This document shows positions 18,347 through 25,390 of a stretch of 64,000 bases of DNA, one piece after another; within the stretch, counting starts at the first letter, position 1, and every line of letters begins with the position of its first letter. The notes below the pieces were generated by a model that was given only the letters and a program-made list of their open reading frames with translations, did not search any database and was not told the origin of the DNA. The translations under genes and the position numbers were made by a program. This DNA is from Deltaproteobacteria bacterium (GTDB taxonomy: Bacteria; Bdellovibrionota; UBA2394): assembly GCA_017302715.1 (NCBI GenBank), contig JAFLCD010000001.1:62001-126000 (forward strand), written 5' to 3'.

Positions 18347-19070
18347 TTCTGAAAAAAAGCTCGCAGGTAAAATTGCCATCATCACAGGAGGAGCTCGCGG
18401 AATTGGCGCTGCCACGGCCGAACTTTTTATCTCTGAAGGTGCTAAAGTAATTATTACAAGTAGAACAAGCTCCGAGCTCGGAGAAGCGAGCTTGAGACTT
18501 CAAAAAGAATTTGGAGAAGATAAAATATTTTCCGTGGTAACCGATGTGAGTCGCGAAAAAGATGTTCTCAATTTATTTGACGCCACTGAGAAAAAGTTTG
18601 GAACTCCTTCAATTTTAATTAACAATGCCGCTATTTTTATTGGAAAGTCGGTTACAGAGATGAGCGTGTCTGAGTGGGATGAAACGATGGCGGTCAATGT
18701 GCGAGGAAGTTTTTTGTGCGCGCGTGAATCTTTTAAGCGAATGAAGCCCGGAGGTGCGATCGTCAATATCAGTTCTTTGGCAGGCGTAAGAGGTACCGAT
18801 AAATTTTTAAATTTTACTGCTTACACAACGAGCAAGTTTGGCGTCGTCGGAATGACAGAGAATTTAGCTGTCGAAGGTAAAGCTCTCGGAATTCGCGTAA
18901 ATTGTGTAGCTCCCGGCGCAGTAGAAACTGAAATGCTTCGCAAGGCAGCTCCGGGATTAAAAACTCAAACTAAACCCTCGGATATCGCGAAAGTTATTTT
19001 AACTTTGTGCGATGACAAAGAATCTAAAAATGTAACGGGATCTGTTATCGAATTATTCACTAACGTTTAG
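18339..19070 (+). CDS. Short-chain dehydrogenase/reductase (SDR)
   Basis: This NAD(P)-dependent oxidoreductase of the classical SDR family has 243 residues. Seen are the Rossmann motif TGGARGIG (16-23), the NNAA motif, the catalytic Ser in NISSLAG and the YTTSK (Tyr-x3-Lys) pair, and a PG motif followed by VETEML. The start at 18339 gives an 8-nt overlap with the previous gene. The pyruvoyl-tetrahydropterin synthase gene follows after 9 bp, so a sepiapterin-reductase role is possible; a hopanoid or sugar substrate is equally possible. Substrate cannot be read from sequence. Confidence 0.85.
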   Translation: MPNSEKKLAGKIAIITGGARGIGAATAELFISEGAKVIITSRTSSELGEASLRLQKEFGEDKIFSVVTDVSREKDVLNLFDATEKKFGTPSILINNAAIFIGKSVTEMSVSEWDETMAVNVRGSFLCARESFKRMKPGGAIVNISSLAGVRGTDKFLNFTAYTTSKFGVVGMTENLAVEGKALGIRVNCVAPGAVETEMLRKAAPGLKTQTKPSDIAKVILTLCDDKESKNVTGSVIELFTNV

Positions 19071-19079
19071 GAGATCGAG

Positions 19080-19493
19080 ATGTCGATTGTTTATCTTAGT
19101 CGTCGCGCCACATTCTGTGCTTCTCATAGACTTCATTCCGAAAAGCTTTCTCCAGCTGAAAATAAAAAATTATTTGGAAAATGTAATAGCGCGAACGGGC
19201 ACGGTCACAATTATATTTTAGAAGTAATCATTTGCGGGCAACTTAATCCGAAAACGGGAATTGTGATGGATTTAACGAAGCTAAAAAAAATTATCGAAGA
19301 TTCTGTTGTGGCTCGAGTCGATCACAAAAATCTCAATCTTGATGTCAGAGAGTTTAAATCTTTAAATCCGACGGCTGAAAATATGGCCGTTGTTTTTTGG
19401 GAATGGCTGGAAGAGGCCTTGCCTAAAGACTTGCTTTACGAGGTTCGTCTTCACGAAACCGAAAACAATATCGCTATTTACAGGGGCGAATAG
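19080..19493 (+). CDS. 6-pyruvoyl-tetrahydropterin synthase, animal-like type
   Basis: This zinc enzyme converts dihydroneopterin triphosphate to 6-pyruvoyl-tetrahydropterin in tetrahydrobiopterin synthesis. In 137 residues it has zinc ligands His16, His41 and His43, catalytic Cys35 in the spacing GKCNSANGHGHNY, the Asp-His pair in VDHKNLNLDV and the pterin-anchoring Glu in HETENN. The C-x5-HGHNY spacing and flanking residues match the animal BH4 enzyme closely and differ from QueD, which has C-x3-HGH. A BH4 role is therefore more likely than queuosine. folE, supplying the substrate, is at 51415. The SDR just upstream could be the final reductase. Confidence 0.88.
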   Translation: MSIVYLSRRATFCASHRLHSEKLSPAENKKLFGKCNSANGHGHNYILEVIICGQLNPKTGIVMDLTKLKKIIEDSVVARVDHKNLNLDVREFKSLNPTAENMAVVFWEWLEEALPKDLLYEVRLHETENNIAIYRGE

Positions 19494-19588
19494 GTCGCTT
19501 CATCGATTTTCATAAATAAATTAGGAGATAGTCGAGGGCTGTGATAACAATGCATCTTCTTAATTTTTCCGTGCCCGTGGCTTAAAAC

Positions 19589-19613
19589 CTTTTGGGGCAA
19601 AACTCCTCAAAAG
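19589..19613 (+). terminator. Hairpin between the pterin synthase and rhlE
   Basis: CTTTTGGGG and CCTCAAAAG form a 9-bp stem (one G-U pair) with a 7-nt loop, about 95 bp after the pterin synthase stop and 68 bp before the rhlE start. A short TTT follows. It could end the upstream operon or be part of a structured rhlE leader, as some cold-responsive helicase mRNAs have. A second small hairpin (GGGAA/TTCCC around T5) lies just upstream of the rhlE ribosome site. Confidence 0.35.
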
Positions 19614-19680
19614 TTTCTGTAAAAAATTAAGTTTATTAAATTAAGCCCGGGAATTTTTTTCCCAGAAAGTAGAACAGACC

Positions 19681-21027
19681 ATGAAATCATTTAATGATAT
19701 TTCTTTGCCAGAACCATTACAGCGCGCTTTGAGCGAGCTTAAATTTACAACTCCAACTCCCATTCAAGCGAGCGCTATACCCATCGCTCTTGAAGGAAAA
19801 GATTTAATCGGCTGCGCTCAGACGGGGACTGGAAAAACAGCGGCCTTCGCGATTCCAATCGTTGTTCATTTATTAAATGGAAACGACTCAAGAGCTTTGA
19901 TTATTACTCCCACTCGTGAGCTTGCGGATCAAGTAGCTGAAGTTTGCGCAAAACTTTCTCGTTACGTTAAGGGACTAAATGGAATCGCTTTATTGATTGG
20001 TGGAATGAGCATGCAACGACAAGTTCGTGCACTCGACCGCGATCCAAAAATTATTGTAGCAACTCCTGGTCGATTGAATGATCACCTTGAGCGTGGAAAT
20101 GTAAACATTAAAAAAGTTCGCATTGTGGTGATGGATGAAGCCGATCGAATGTTGGATATGGGTTTTGCTCCTCAAATCGAAGAAATTTTTAGTCAAGTTC
20201 CCAAAGAAAGACAGACGCTTTTATTTTCGGCTACTTTGCCAAAAAATATTATGAAGCTTGTAGGTCAGTATATGAATAACCCTGAACGCGTAAGCACAGG
20301 CGAAGTTGAAAAACCTGTTTCTAGAATTGTTCAGAAGCACCTTGAAATGAGTGGAAGCGAGAAGAAAGACCGATTGATATCGGAGCTTAAAAATCGCCAA
20401 GGTTTAGTTTTAGTTTTTGCTCGAACAAAAATGCGAACAGATCGTTTGGCGAAAAATTTGCGAGCCTCGCAAATTGAATGCGTTCAAATTCACGGTGGAC
20501 GTTCACAATCTCAGCGAATGACCGCACTCGATGTTTTTAGAAGAGGCGAAACCAGAATCATGATCGCTACAGATGTGGCCGCACGTGGTTTGGATATTCC
20601 CGCCATTTCTCATGTCATTAATTTTGATCTTCCACAAACTTCTGAAGATTATATTCATCGCATTGGCCGAACCGCTCGAGCCGGCGCAGAAGGTGAAGCT
20701 TTAAGTTTTGTTACTCCAGAAGAAAAAGGATTTTGGAGATCTCTTTCGTTAGGTACCAAAGATGGTGAGTCGGCAAAAAATCCTAATCATCGTGGTGGCG
20801 GCTCGAATCAATCAGGCAAAAAACATTTTCGTGGAAGCAACAGACCAAGTGGAAATTCTCATCGATCAGATGATCGAAACCCATCGTTTGGTGGCGGGCC
20901 TAAAAAGAAAAGATTCGGCGGAGGTAGTGCTCGATTTCGTAAAGGTCCAAAATCACATGCAACCGGTGGCGGGTTTGGCGATAAGCCAAAAAAAGCTGCG
21001 GGCGGCCGCGGTTTTTTCGCTTCCTAA
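19681..21027 (+). CDS. rhlE: DEAD-box RNA helicase, RhlE-like
   Basis: This ATP-dependent RNA helicase probably acts in ribosome assembly, RNA decay or cold adaptation. The 448-residue protein has the Q-motif region (FNDISLPEPL ... TPIQ), Walker A AQTGTGKT, PTREL, TPGR, DEAD (VMDEADRMLDMGF), SAT, and the domain 2 motifs ATDVAARGLDIP and HRIGRTARAG. The last 90 residues are a Gly/Arg/Lys/Ser-rich basic tail, as in RhlE proteins. It has a 187-bp leader and appears monocistronic. Confidence 0.93.
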   Translation: MKSFNDISLPEPLQRALSELKFTTPTPIQASAIPIALEGKDLIGCAQTGTGKTAAFAIPIVVHLLNGNDSRALIITPTRELADQVAEVCAKLSRYVKGLNGIALLIGGMSMQRQVRALDRDPKIIVATPGRLNDHLERGNVNIKKVRIVVMDEADRMLDMGFAPQIEEIFSQVPKERQTLLFSATLPKNIMKLVGQYMNNPERVSTGEVEKPVSRIVQKHLEMSGSEKKDRLISELKNRQGLVLVFARTKMRTDRLAKNLRASQIECVQIHGGRSQSQRMTALDVFRRGETRIMIATDVAARGLDIPAISHVINFDLPQTSEDYIHRIGRTARAGAEGEALSFVTPEEKGFWRSLSLGTKDGESAKNPNHRGGGSNQSGKKHFRGSNRPSGNSHRSDDRNPSFGGGPKKKRFGGGSARFRKGPKSHATGGGFGDKPKKAAGGRGFFAS

Positions 21028-21087
21028 GCAGGTTTAATTCAAATTTAACACTTTCAAGTTTTCTACTCTTGAATTTATAAATAAAAA

Positions 21088-21099
21088 TTGTTTATAAAT
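21088..21099. promoter_or_regulatory. 12-bp motif TTGTTTATAAAT upstream of response regulator
   Basis: TTGTTTATAAAT lies 24 bp before the start of the double-receiver gene. The same 12 bases occur at 23471-23482 in the divergent promoter of the acyltransferase/regulator genes. A similar ATTTATAAAT lies just upstream. The region is AT-rich, and I did not exhaustively count other copies in the window. Confidence 0.4.
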
Positions 21100-21123
21100 A
21101 GAGGGGAGGAGATTTGAGAGGCC

Positions 21124-22014
21124 ATGGCTTCAACGTCAATAAAGATTCTTTTAGTAGAAAGCGAATCTCGAGATTCTTCTTTAATGTTAACTTTGTTAGG
21201 AGAATCTTCTCAACCGCGCTTCGAAACTAAGAATGTTAGTGCTTTGAGTGAGGCTCTTAAAGCGCTTGGTGAAGAAAAGTTTGGAGTTATTCTTCTCAAT
21301 CTCAATTTAAAAGATTCGGAAGGACTTCAGACGCTTACCAAAATTCTTACAAAATTTTCTCATACACCTGTCATTGTAATTAACGGAGCAGATGATGAAG
21401 CTCTGATGGCTAGAATGATGAAGTCCGGTGCTCAAGATTATTGGACTAAAGCACAAGTTGGCGCTCGTTTTATGAGTAGATCAATTGGATTGGCTGTGGA
21501 GCGTTTTAAATCTGTATCTCCACAAGTTTCGATGGCAGAGGCGATTAAAAGTAAAAATGCTGACGATCTTTCTAAGAAAGTTTCAGATGCTAAAATAGAG
21601 CAACGAGTCGGCGGCCGGCGTGAAAAAGTTTTAGTTGCTGAAGACGAAGAAGAAATTCTTCAAATTATTTTAAAACGTTTAGAGAAATTAGGATTTTCAG
21701 AAGTGGTTTCGGTTTCAAATGGAATGGAAGCTTACAATACTTGCATTGCTAAGATGAATCAGCATGAAAGCTTTGATGTCATTATTTCAGATTGGAAAAT
21801 GCCGCGGCTTAGTGGATTAGAATTTCTCACTAAAGTCCGCGGCAATATTCACTTAAAAGACACGCCGTTCATGATGATCACAGGAATGGATGAACGCGAT
21901 AATGTAAAAGAAGCGGCTGAGCACAAAGTTTCAGAATATCTCGTAAAGCCATTTAAGCTGGAAGACTTCGACCGTAAGATTGAAGGTCTTCTTCGCTCCT
22001 CGAAAAAGCGTTGA
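21124..22014 (+). CDS. Two-receiver response regulator with an inactive first receiver
   Basis: The 296-residue protein contains two CheY-like receiver domains and no output domain. The second (about 165-290) is complete: acidic pair AEDEEE, phosphoacceptor Asp223 in IISDWKMP, Thr in MITGMDE and Lys in LVKPFK. In the first (5-125) the phosphoacceptor position is Asn59 (LLNLNLKDSEGL), the acidic pair is Glu-Ser, and the switch Thr is Asn, so it should not be phosphorylated, though Lys (DYWTK) remains. It may act by protein contact. Its 3' end overlaps the convergent oxidase gene by 62 bp. Confidence 0.88.
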   Translation: MASTSIKILLVESESRDSSLMLTLLGESSQPRFETKNVSALSEALKALGEEKFGVILLNLNLKDSEGLQTLTKILTKFSHTPVIVINGADDEALMARMMKSGAQDYWTKAQVGARFMSRSIGLAVERFKSVSPQVSMAEAIKSKNADDLSKKVSDAKIEQRVGGRREKVLVAEDEEEILQIILKRLEKLGFSEVVSVSNGMEAYNTCIAKMNQHESFDVIISDWKMPRLSGLEFLTKVRGNIHLKDTPFMMITGMDERDNVKEAAEHKVSEYLVKPFKLEDFDRKIEGLLRSSKKR

Positions 22015-22666
22015 TATCAGAAACTTGAGAAATAATTTCTGCTAGGATCATTCGATACAAATCTGAACTTTGTTTTAGACTCTGAAGAATGATATCTGCT
22101 TCTGTAGGGGCAGCCATACTTAGTTTTTCAAAGGCCTCTGCAAGATGTCCGTCATCTTCTTGTGAATGAACTTTCCAAAACGTTGCGGTCTTTTCTCCAA
22201 ATGCTTTGCAAACTTGCCCATAGACGTCTTTTCCTGCTGTCGAAGATATTCCTTCAAGACAAAGAATGTATCCGTAGAGAGCGAGCGGATGTGCATAATC
22301 TATTAAATAGTATTGAGACTGATAAAAAGCAGACGTCATTGAAGATTCTGGAAATTGAGAAATGGGGTATCCCAAATGTTTAAGGTCATTAAGCGCTAAA
22401 ATCTCATGCGATCTTTCTTCTTTCATATGATCGAGGCAGCGCAGGTGAAATTTATTTTGTGATAATGAAAATCGTGCCGCTGATAACGATAGCAGTCGTG
22501 TAGAGTGACATACAAAATGATAAGTTTGCGCAAGCCATCGCGCGTAAGCTTCTCGATTTTGCCACGGAAACTTGTTGTAAATTTTTTGAAGAAGAACCAT
22601 TTCTCGATTAAAAGCTTCCTTAATTTTCTGACTGGTCATTTCATTTTTATTTTCTGTCGTATTCAT
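21953..22666 (-). CDS. Heme-oxygenase-like diiron oxidase (HDO superfamily)
   Basis: This soluble helical protein of 237 residues carries the full metal-ligand pattern of heme-oxygenase-like diiron enzymes: Glu84-x2-His87 (EERSHE), Glu138 (CLEG), then His167-x3-Asp171-x2-His174 (HSQEDDGH). Known members oxidise fatty acids, amino acids or similar substrates (UndA, CADD, SznF types). The substrate here is unknown. It follows the GNAT-like gene by 19 bp with a strong AAGGAGGG site, so both are made together and an acyl product of the first enzyme is a natural candidate substrate (inference). The end overlaps the response regulator gene by 62 bp. Confidence 0.8.
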   Translation of the reverse strand: MNTTENKNEMTSQKIKEAFNREMVLLQKIYNKFPWQNREAYARWLAQTYHFVCHSTRLLSLSAARFSLSQNKFHLRCLDHMKEERSHEILALNDLKHLGYPISQFPESSMTSAFYQSQYYLIDYAHPLALYGYILCLEGISSTAGKDVYGQVCKAFGEKTATFWKVHSQEDDGHLAEAFEKLSMAAPTEADIILQSLKQSSDLYRMILAEIISQVSDINAFSRSEEDLQSYGRSLPA

Positions 22667-22685
22667 TTTCCCTCCTTGAATAATT

Positions 22686-23384
22686 TTACGCTGCAGCTTG
22701 AGACTTTAGCGCGATCCCAAGCGGATCATTTTTTGTTAGCCAAAATTTTTCTACAAATTCTATCTCTGGATTTTGCTCTTCGATGCATTGACCTTTAAAA
22801 AATCCAATAATATCGACTGCCACATTGTGAAGATTCAAATCTGAAGCCAGGCACTTGGCACCTTTTCGATAGAGCATCTCATTCACTTTTCTTTCGTTGC
22901 GAGTAACGGATGTAATCGCTTGAGCAGAGGAGGCAGCAAAAAGTCGAAGGCCTAAACTACAGATGACATCTGCCAAAGAAATTCCAACGACTGAGCGTCT
23001 CCAATCGGGATTGACATACAGATACTCCATCGTCATCACCTGTTGAACACCTTCATTTTTTAATATTTCAAAAACTTTTGGTGGATAGGTTTTAAAGTAG
23101 GGATGCTCAAGGTGAGCGTTCCAATTCAAATTGAAAATGGAATAGGCTTGCAGCCCGATGACTTCGCTTCGATTTAAAAAAAGCCCTGCGACAATGCTTT
23201 GTCGAATGAAGTCTGGGGAGACAACTTGAGCATCACTTGAGAGTTCTTGAAATGTGCCTTCCCAGCCTTTTTTCCACGTTTCATAGAGCAGGCCCTGTTC
23301 TTTTATAAAGCCATCCACCGCTTGTCGGCCATCAAAGACGAAGTATTGAAGAGCGTTCAGCGCCTCTTTCTTTTCGGTTTGCAT
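22686..23384 (-). CDS. GNAT-fold acyltransferase, N-acyl-amino-acid-synthase-like
   Basis: The 232-residue protein starts at the ATG at 23384, which has a very strong GGGAGGGG site. Residues 119-141 (beginning MEYLYVNPDWRR, then VVGISLADVI) fit the GNAT strand 4, acyl-carrier pyrophosphate loop and helix; residues 161-180 (TRNERKVNEMLYRKGAKCL) fit the following Asn/Tyr-containing helix typical of GNAT and FeeM/autoinducer-synthase-like proteins. It is longer than simple N-acetyltransferases. Candidate products are N-acyl amino acids or related acylated signals. First gene of a two-gene operon with the diiron oxidase, divergent from two regulatory genes. Confidence 0.65.
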   Translation of the reverse strand: MQTEKKEALNALQYFVFDGRQAVDGFIKEQGLLYETWKKGWEGTFQELSSDAQVVSPDFIRQSIVAGLFLNRSEVIGLQAYSIFNLNWNAHLEHPYFKTYPPKVFEILKNEGVQQVMTMEYLYVNPDWRRSVVGISLADVICSLGLRLFAASSAQAITSVTRNERKVNEMLYRKGAKCLASDLNLHNVAVDIIGFFKGQCIEEQNPEIEFVEKFWLTKNDPLGIALKSQAAA

Positions 23385-23470
23385 TCTTTCCCCTCCCAAG
23401 GATTCCCTGCCAAAACATTGATTTTGCTAAAGAAAATTTTGGGGCGGCTTAAGCAATATGTAAATACAAT

Positions 23471-23515
23471 TTGTTTATAAATCTCGAACTTAACTAAAAT
23501 TTGATATATAAACAA
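23471..23515. promoter_or_regulatory. Divergent promoter with inverted TTGTTTATA sites
   Basis: TTGTTTATAAAT at 23471-23482 and its inverted partial copy TATAAACAA at 23507-23515 lie between the acyltransferase gene (leftward) and the sensor-like gene (rightward). The two TTGTTTATA halves face each other, with centres 36 bp apart. The 12-mer is identical to the one before the response regulator. The XRE protein encoded at 24215 is a plausible binder (inference). Confidence 0.45.
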
Positions 23516-23534
23516 AAAGCATTTATAACACATC

Positions 23535-24218
23535 ATGCTAGAAAAGCACCTAAATCAAGACACTTCCCATATTTCTTCACAGGTAATTCGGTTAAATGAA
23601 ATCGTGCAAAAGTTTGGAAGTCTTTTGGCCGCCAGTGGAATGAAAATTAACACTCGCCTTCGGTCGACGGCGAGAAAGCAAATCGCAACGATGGAATTAA
23701 GTCAGCTGACGGCACTAGTGAATCATTTTGAAAAATATGTGAACCTGATCGAACAGGCCTACAACAGAAAAGTTAATATTTTAGATTCAAAGCAACTCAC
23801 TTGGGCGTGTCTTCAATATTTAAAACTCAAACCCTGTCATGATGCTTTTGATAAAATTGAAGATGACCACGTCATTGAAATTTATAATAATGACCACATA
23901 CAAATTTTTAGAAATTTAAAATTTTTTGAACTTTGCAGTTATTCAGTTTACGAAATTTTAATTTTTGATTGGCCTACACTTTACTACCGAGATGAAAATA
24001 TTCTTCAGGAAATTTTTCAACAGACTCAGCGCGCACTTACAGAGAAATTAGGGACTGAATTTTATTCTGGAATTCCGCCGCATATTCTGCGAGAGAGATT
24101 TTCTGAGGAACAGAGGAGTTTCAGAATAGAAATGGGAATGCATTCACCACTTTATAATTTAGACAATTCAAAACAACCCGAAGCCGTGCTTCTTACATTG
24201 AAAGCTACTCGCATATGA
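23535..24218 (+). CDS. Unknown protein, possible sensor partner of the XRE regulator
   Basis: I do not recognise this 227-residue soluble protein. The N-terminal third (1-85) is helical, including a basic stretch near 37-50. The middle (about 85-165) has a mixed strand/helix pattern (HVIEIYNNDHIQIF, YEILIFDWPTLY) rather like a PAS or other small-ligand sensor domain. There is no HTH motif. Its stop overlaps the start of the XRE gene by 4 nt (ATGA), so the two are co-translated. No clear ribosome site precedes the ATG; the mRNA may be nearly leaderless. A ligand-sensing role in the cluster is inference. Confidence 0.6.
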   Translation: MLEKHLNQDTSHISSQVIRLNEIVQKFGSLLAASGMKINTRLRSTARKQIATMELSQLTALVNHFEKYVNLIEQAYNRKVNILDSKQLTWACLQYLKLKPCHDAFDKIEDDHVIEIYNNDHIQIFRNLKFFELCSYSVYEILIFDWPTLYYRDENILQEIFQQTQRALTEKLGTEFYSGIPPHILRERFSEEQRSFRIEMGMHSPLYNLDNSKQPEAVLLTLKATRI

Positions 24219-24508
24219 AACACAAAGGACAAAGTCTTTTTACAGAACTTGGAAACTATTTAAAAACAAAGCGATTGGCCGCAAAACTCAGTCAAAGCGA
24301 TGCAAGTAAAGCGCTAGGATACTCCGGCCCACAATTCATTTCGAATTTTGAGCGCGGTCTGTGTGCTCCGCCCATTGGAAAATTAAAAATCTTAGTCGAT
24401 CTTTATAATATTTCTCATAAAGAGCTCACTTATCTTTTAATGAAAGAGCAGCGTAAATATATTGATTTTCATTTATCGAGGACGAAAAGCGCTAGGAAAA
24501 AAGCTTAA
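24215..24508 (+). CDS. XRE-family helix-turn-helix regulator
   Basis: This 97-residue DNA-binding protein has an XRE/Cro-type HTH across residues 10-65: LGNYLKTKRLAAKLSQSDASK, then PQFISNFERG and PPIGKLKILVDLY. The basic C-terminal tail (RTKSARKKA) could add DNA contact. It overlaps the upstream unknown gene by 4 nt. The divergent TTGTTTATA sites at 23471-23515 are candidate targets. Confidence 0.88.
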   Translation: MKHKGQSLFTELGNYLKTKRLAAKLSQSDASKALGYSGPQFISNFERGLCAPPIGKLKILVDLYNISHKELTYLLMKEQRKYIDFHLSRTKSARKKA

Positions 24509-24539
24509 GTTTTTTTTAATTTCAGACCAACTTCTAAAG

Positions 24540-24557
24540 CGTAGTTCATGAACGACG
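24540..24557. repeat. 18-bp near-perfect palindrome around GTTCATGAAC
   Basis: CGTAGTTCATGAACGACG has only one mismatched pair and a perfect 10-bp core. It lies 31 bp after the XRE stop and about 90 bp before the membrane-protein gene at 24649. It could be an operator for that gene. The 24509-24648 gap holds nothing else I can identify. Confidence 0.35.
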
Positions 24558-24648
24558 TTATTCTGTATGGAAGTTGCGTCGATGAGACCCTAACCACTTA
24601 GAAGGTCACAGTATTTAAAACTCTGAGAGTTCGAGGTAGAATTAAGAT

Positions 24649-25188
24649 ATGTGGCTTATTATCCAAATTGCTGCCGGGGTATTTGCGGGATTACTGGTCT
24701 ACCGGTTTGTTGATAAAAATCCTGGCGCAGCCAAGGATTTCGTTCTTGGTGCGATTAAATGGACACTTTTTGTTGGAGTTATTGGCTTAATAGTTTGGAC
24801 CGTTTTGATTGGCATCATATGGGTTTATCAAAAATTATCAGAATCACCTTGGATCCTTGGTTTAATCATTGGAATCCCAGCCAGCATGATTGGCTATGGC
24901 CTAATTACTTTTCTTTTGGAAAGGGTCGCCAAAAAATCTGAAGACCCAAGTGACCTCGTTGGTAAATGTTTGGAGTTTTTCTTTCAAATTTTTCGTTACG
25001 TTGCCGTTATTGGAGTTGCCCTAATCGGCGGCATAGTAGTTTTCGGAATGTCCGTTGCCGTTATTGGAGCGAAAGAACCATGGGATTCAGTGTGGTCAAT
25101 CCTTTTAAGCATTGTTGCCACCATTGTTATTGGATTTGGAGTTTTCAAGGGAACGAGAACAAAATCACAAGTCCCTACCTCTCAATAA
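24649..25188 (+). CDS. Integral membrane protein of unknown function
   Basis: The 179-residue protein appears to have four or five membrane helices (about residues 2-20, 33-58, 65-88, 110-138, 148-167) with a charged loop near 92-105 (ERVAKKSEDPSDLVGK). I find no motif of a known transporter. A GAGG ribosome site precedes the ATG. It lies downstream of the tRNA-Arg 3' end on the opposite strand. No integrase or direct repeat marks it as an inserted element. Confidence 0.65.
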   Translation: MWLIIQIAAGVFAGLLVYRFVDKNPGAAKDFVLGAIKWTLFVGVIGLIVWTVLIGIIWVYQKLSESPWILGLIIGIPASMIGYGLITFLLERVAKKSEDPSDLVGKCLEFFFQIFRYVAVIGVALIGGIVVFGMSVAVIGAKEPWDSVWSILLSIVATIVIGFGVFKGTRTKSQVPTSQ

Positions 25189-25212
25189 TTATTTAATCTT
25201 GGATTTAAAATT

Positions 25213-25286
25213 CGTGCCCAGGAGGACTTGAACCTCCGACCCTCAGATTAGAAATCTGATGCTCTATCCAGCTGAGCTATGGGCAC
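25213..25286 (-). tRNA. tRNA-Arg (anticodon UCU)
   Basis: The minus strand folds into a full cloverleaf of 74 nt: acceptor GTGCCCA/TGGGCAC, D stem GCTC/GAGC, anticodon stem TCAGA/TCTGA with loop TTTCTAA (anticodon TCT, positions 34-36), a 5-nt variable loop, and T arm GGAGG-TTCAAGT-CCTCC. The discriminator base is G. CCA is not encoded, so it must be added after transcription. Confidence 0.96.
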
Positions 25287-25390
25287 ACGATAAATATCGA
25301 AATCACTATATACGAGGTCTTAGGAAATTCAGCAATAAACGGTATGAAACTTGCATTAAATCGGGAATGAACATATTTAGAAACGGGCAA

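Noticed and set aside
24509-25290. Integrated element at the tRNA-Arg
   Set aside because: There is no integrase, no direct repeat of the tRNA 3' end was seen, and the adjacent gene lacks mobile-element features.
25259-25390. N-terminal extension of the exported protein at 25391
   Set aside because: The extension would begin within the tRNA-Arg gene and hide the signal peptide.
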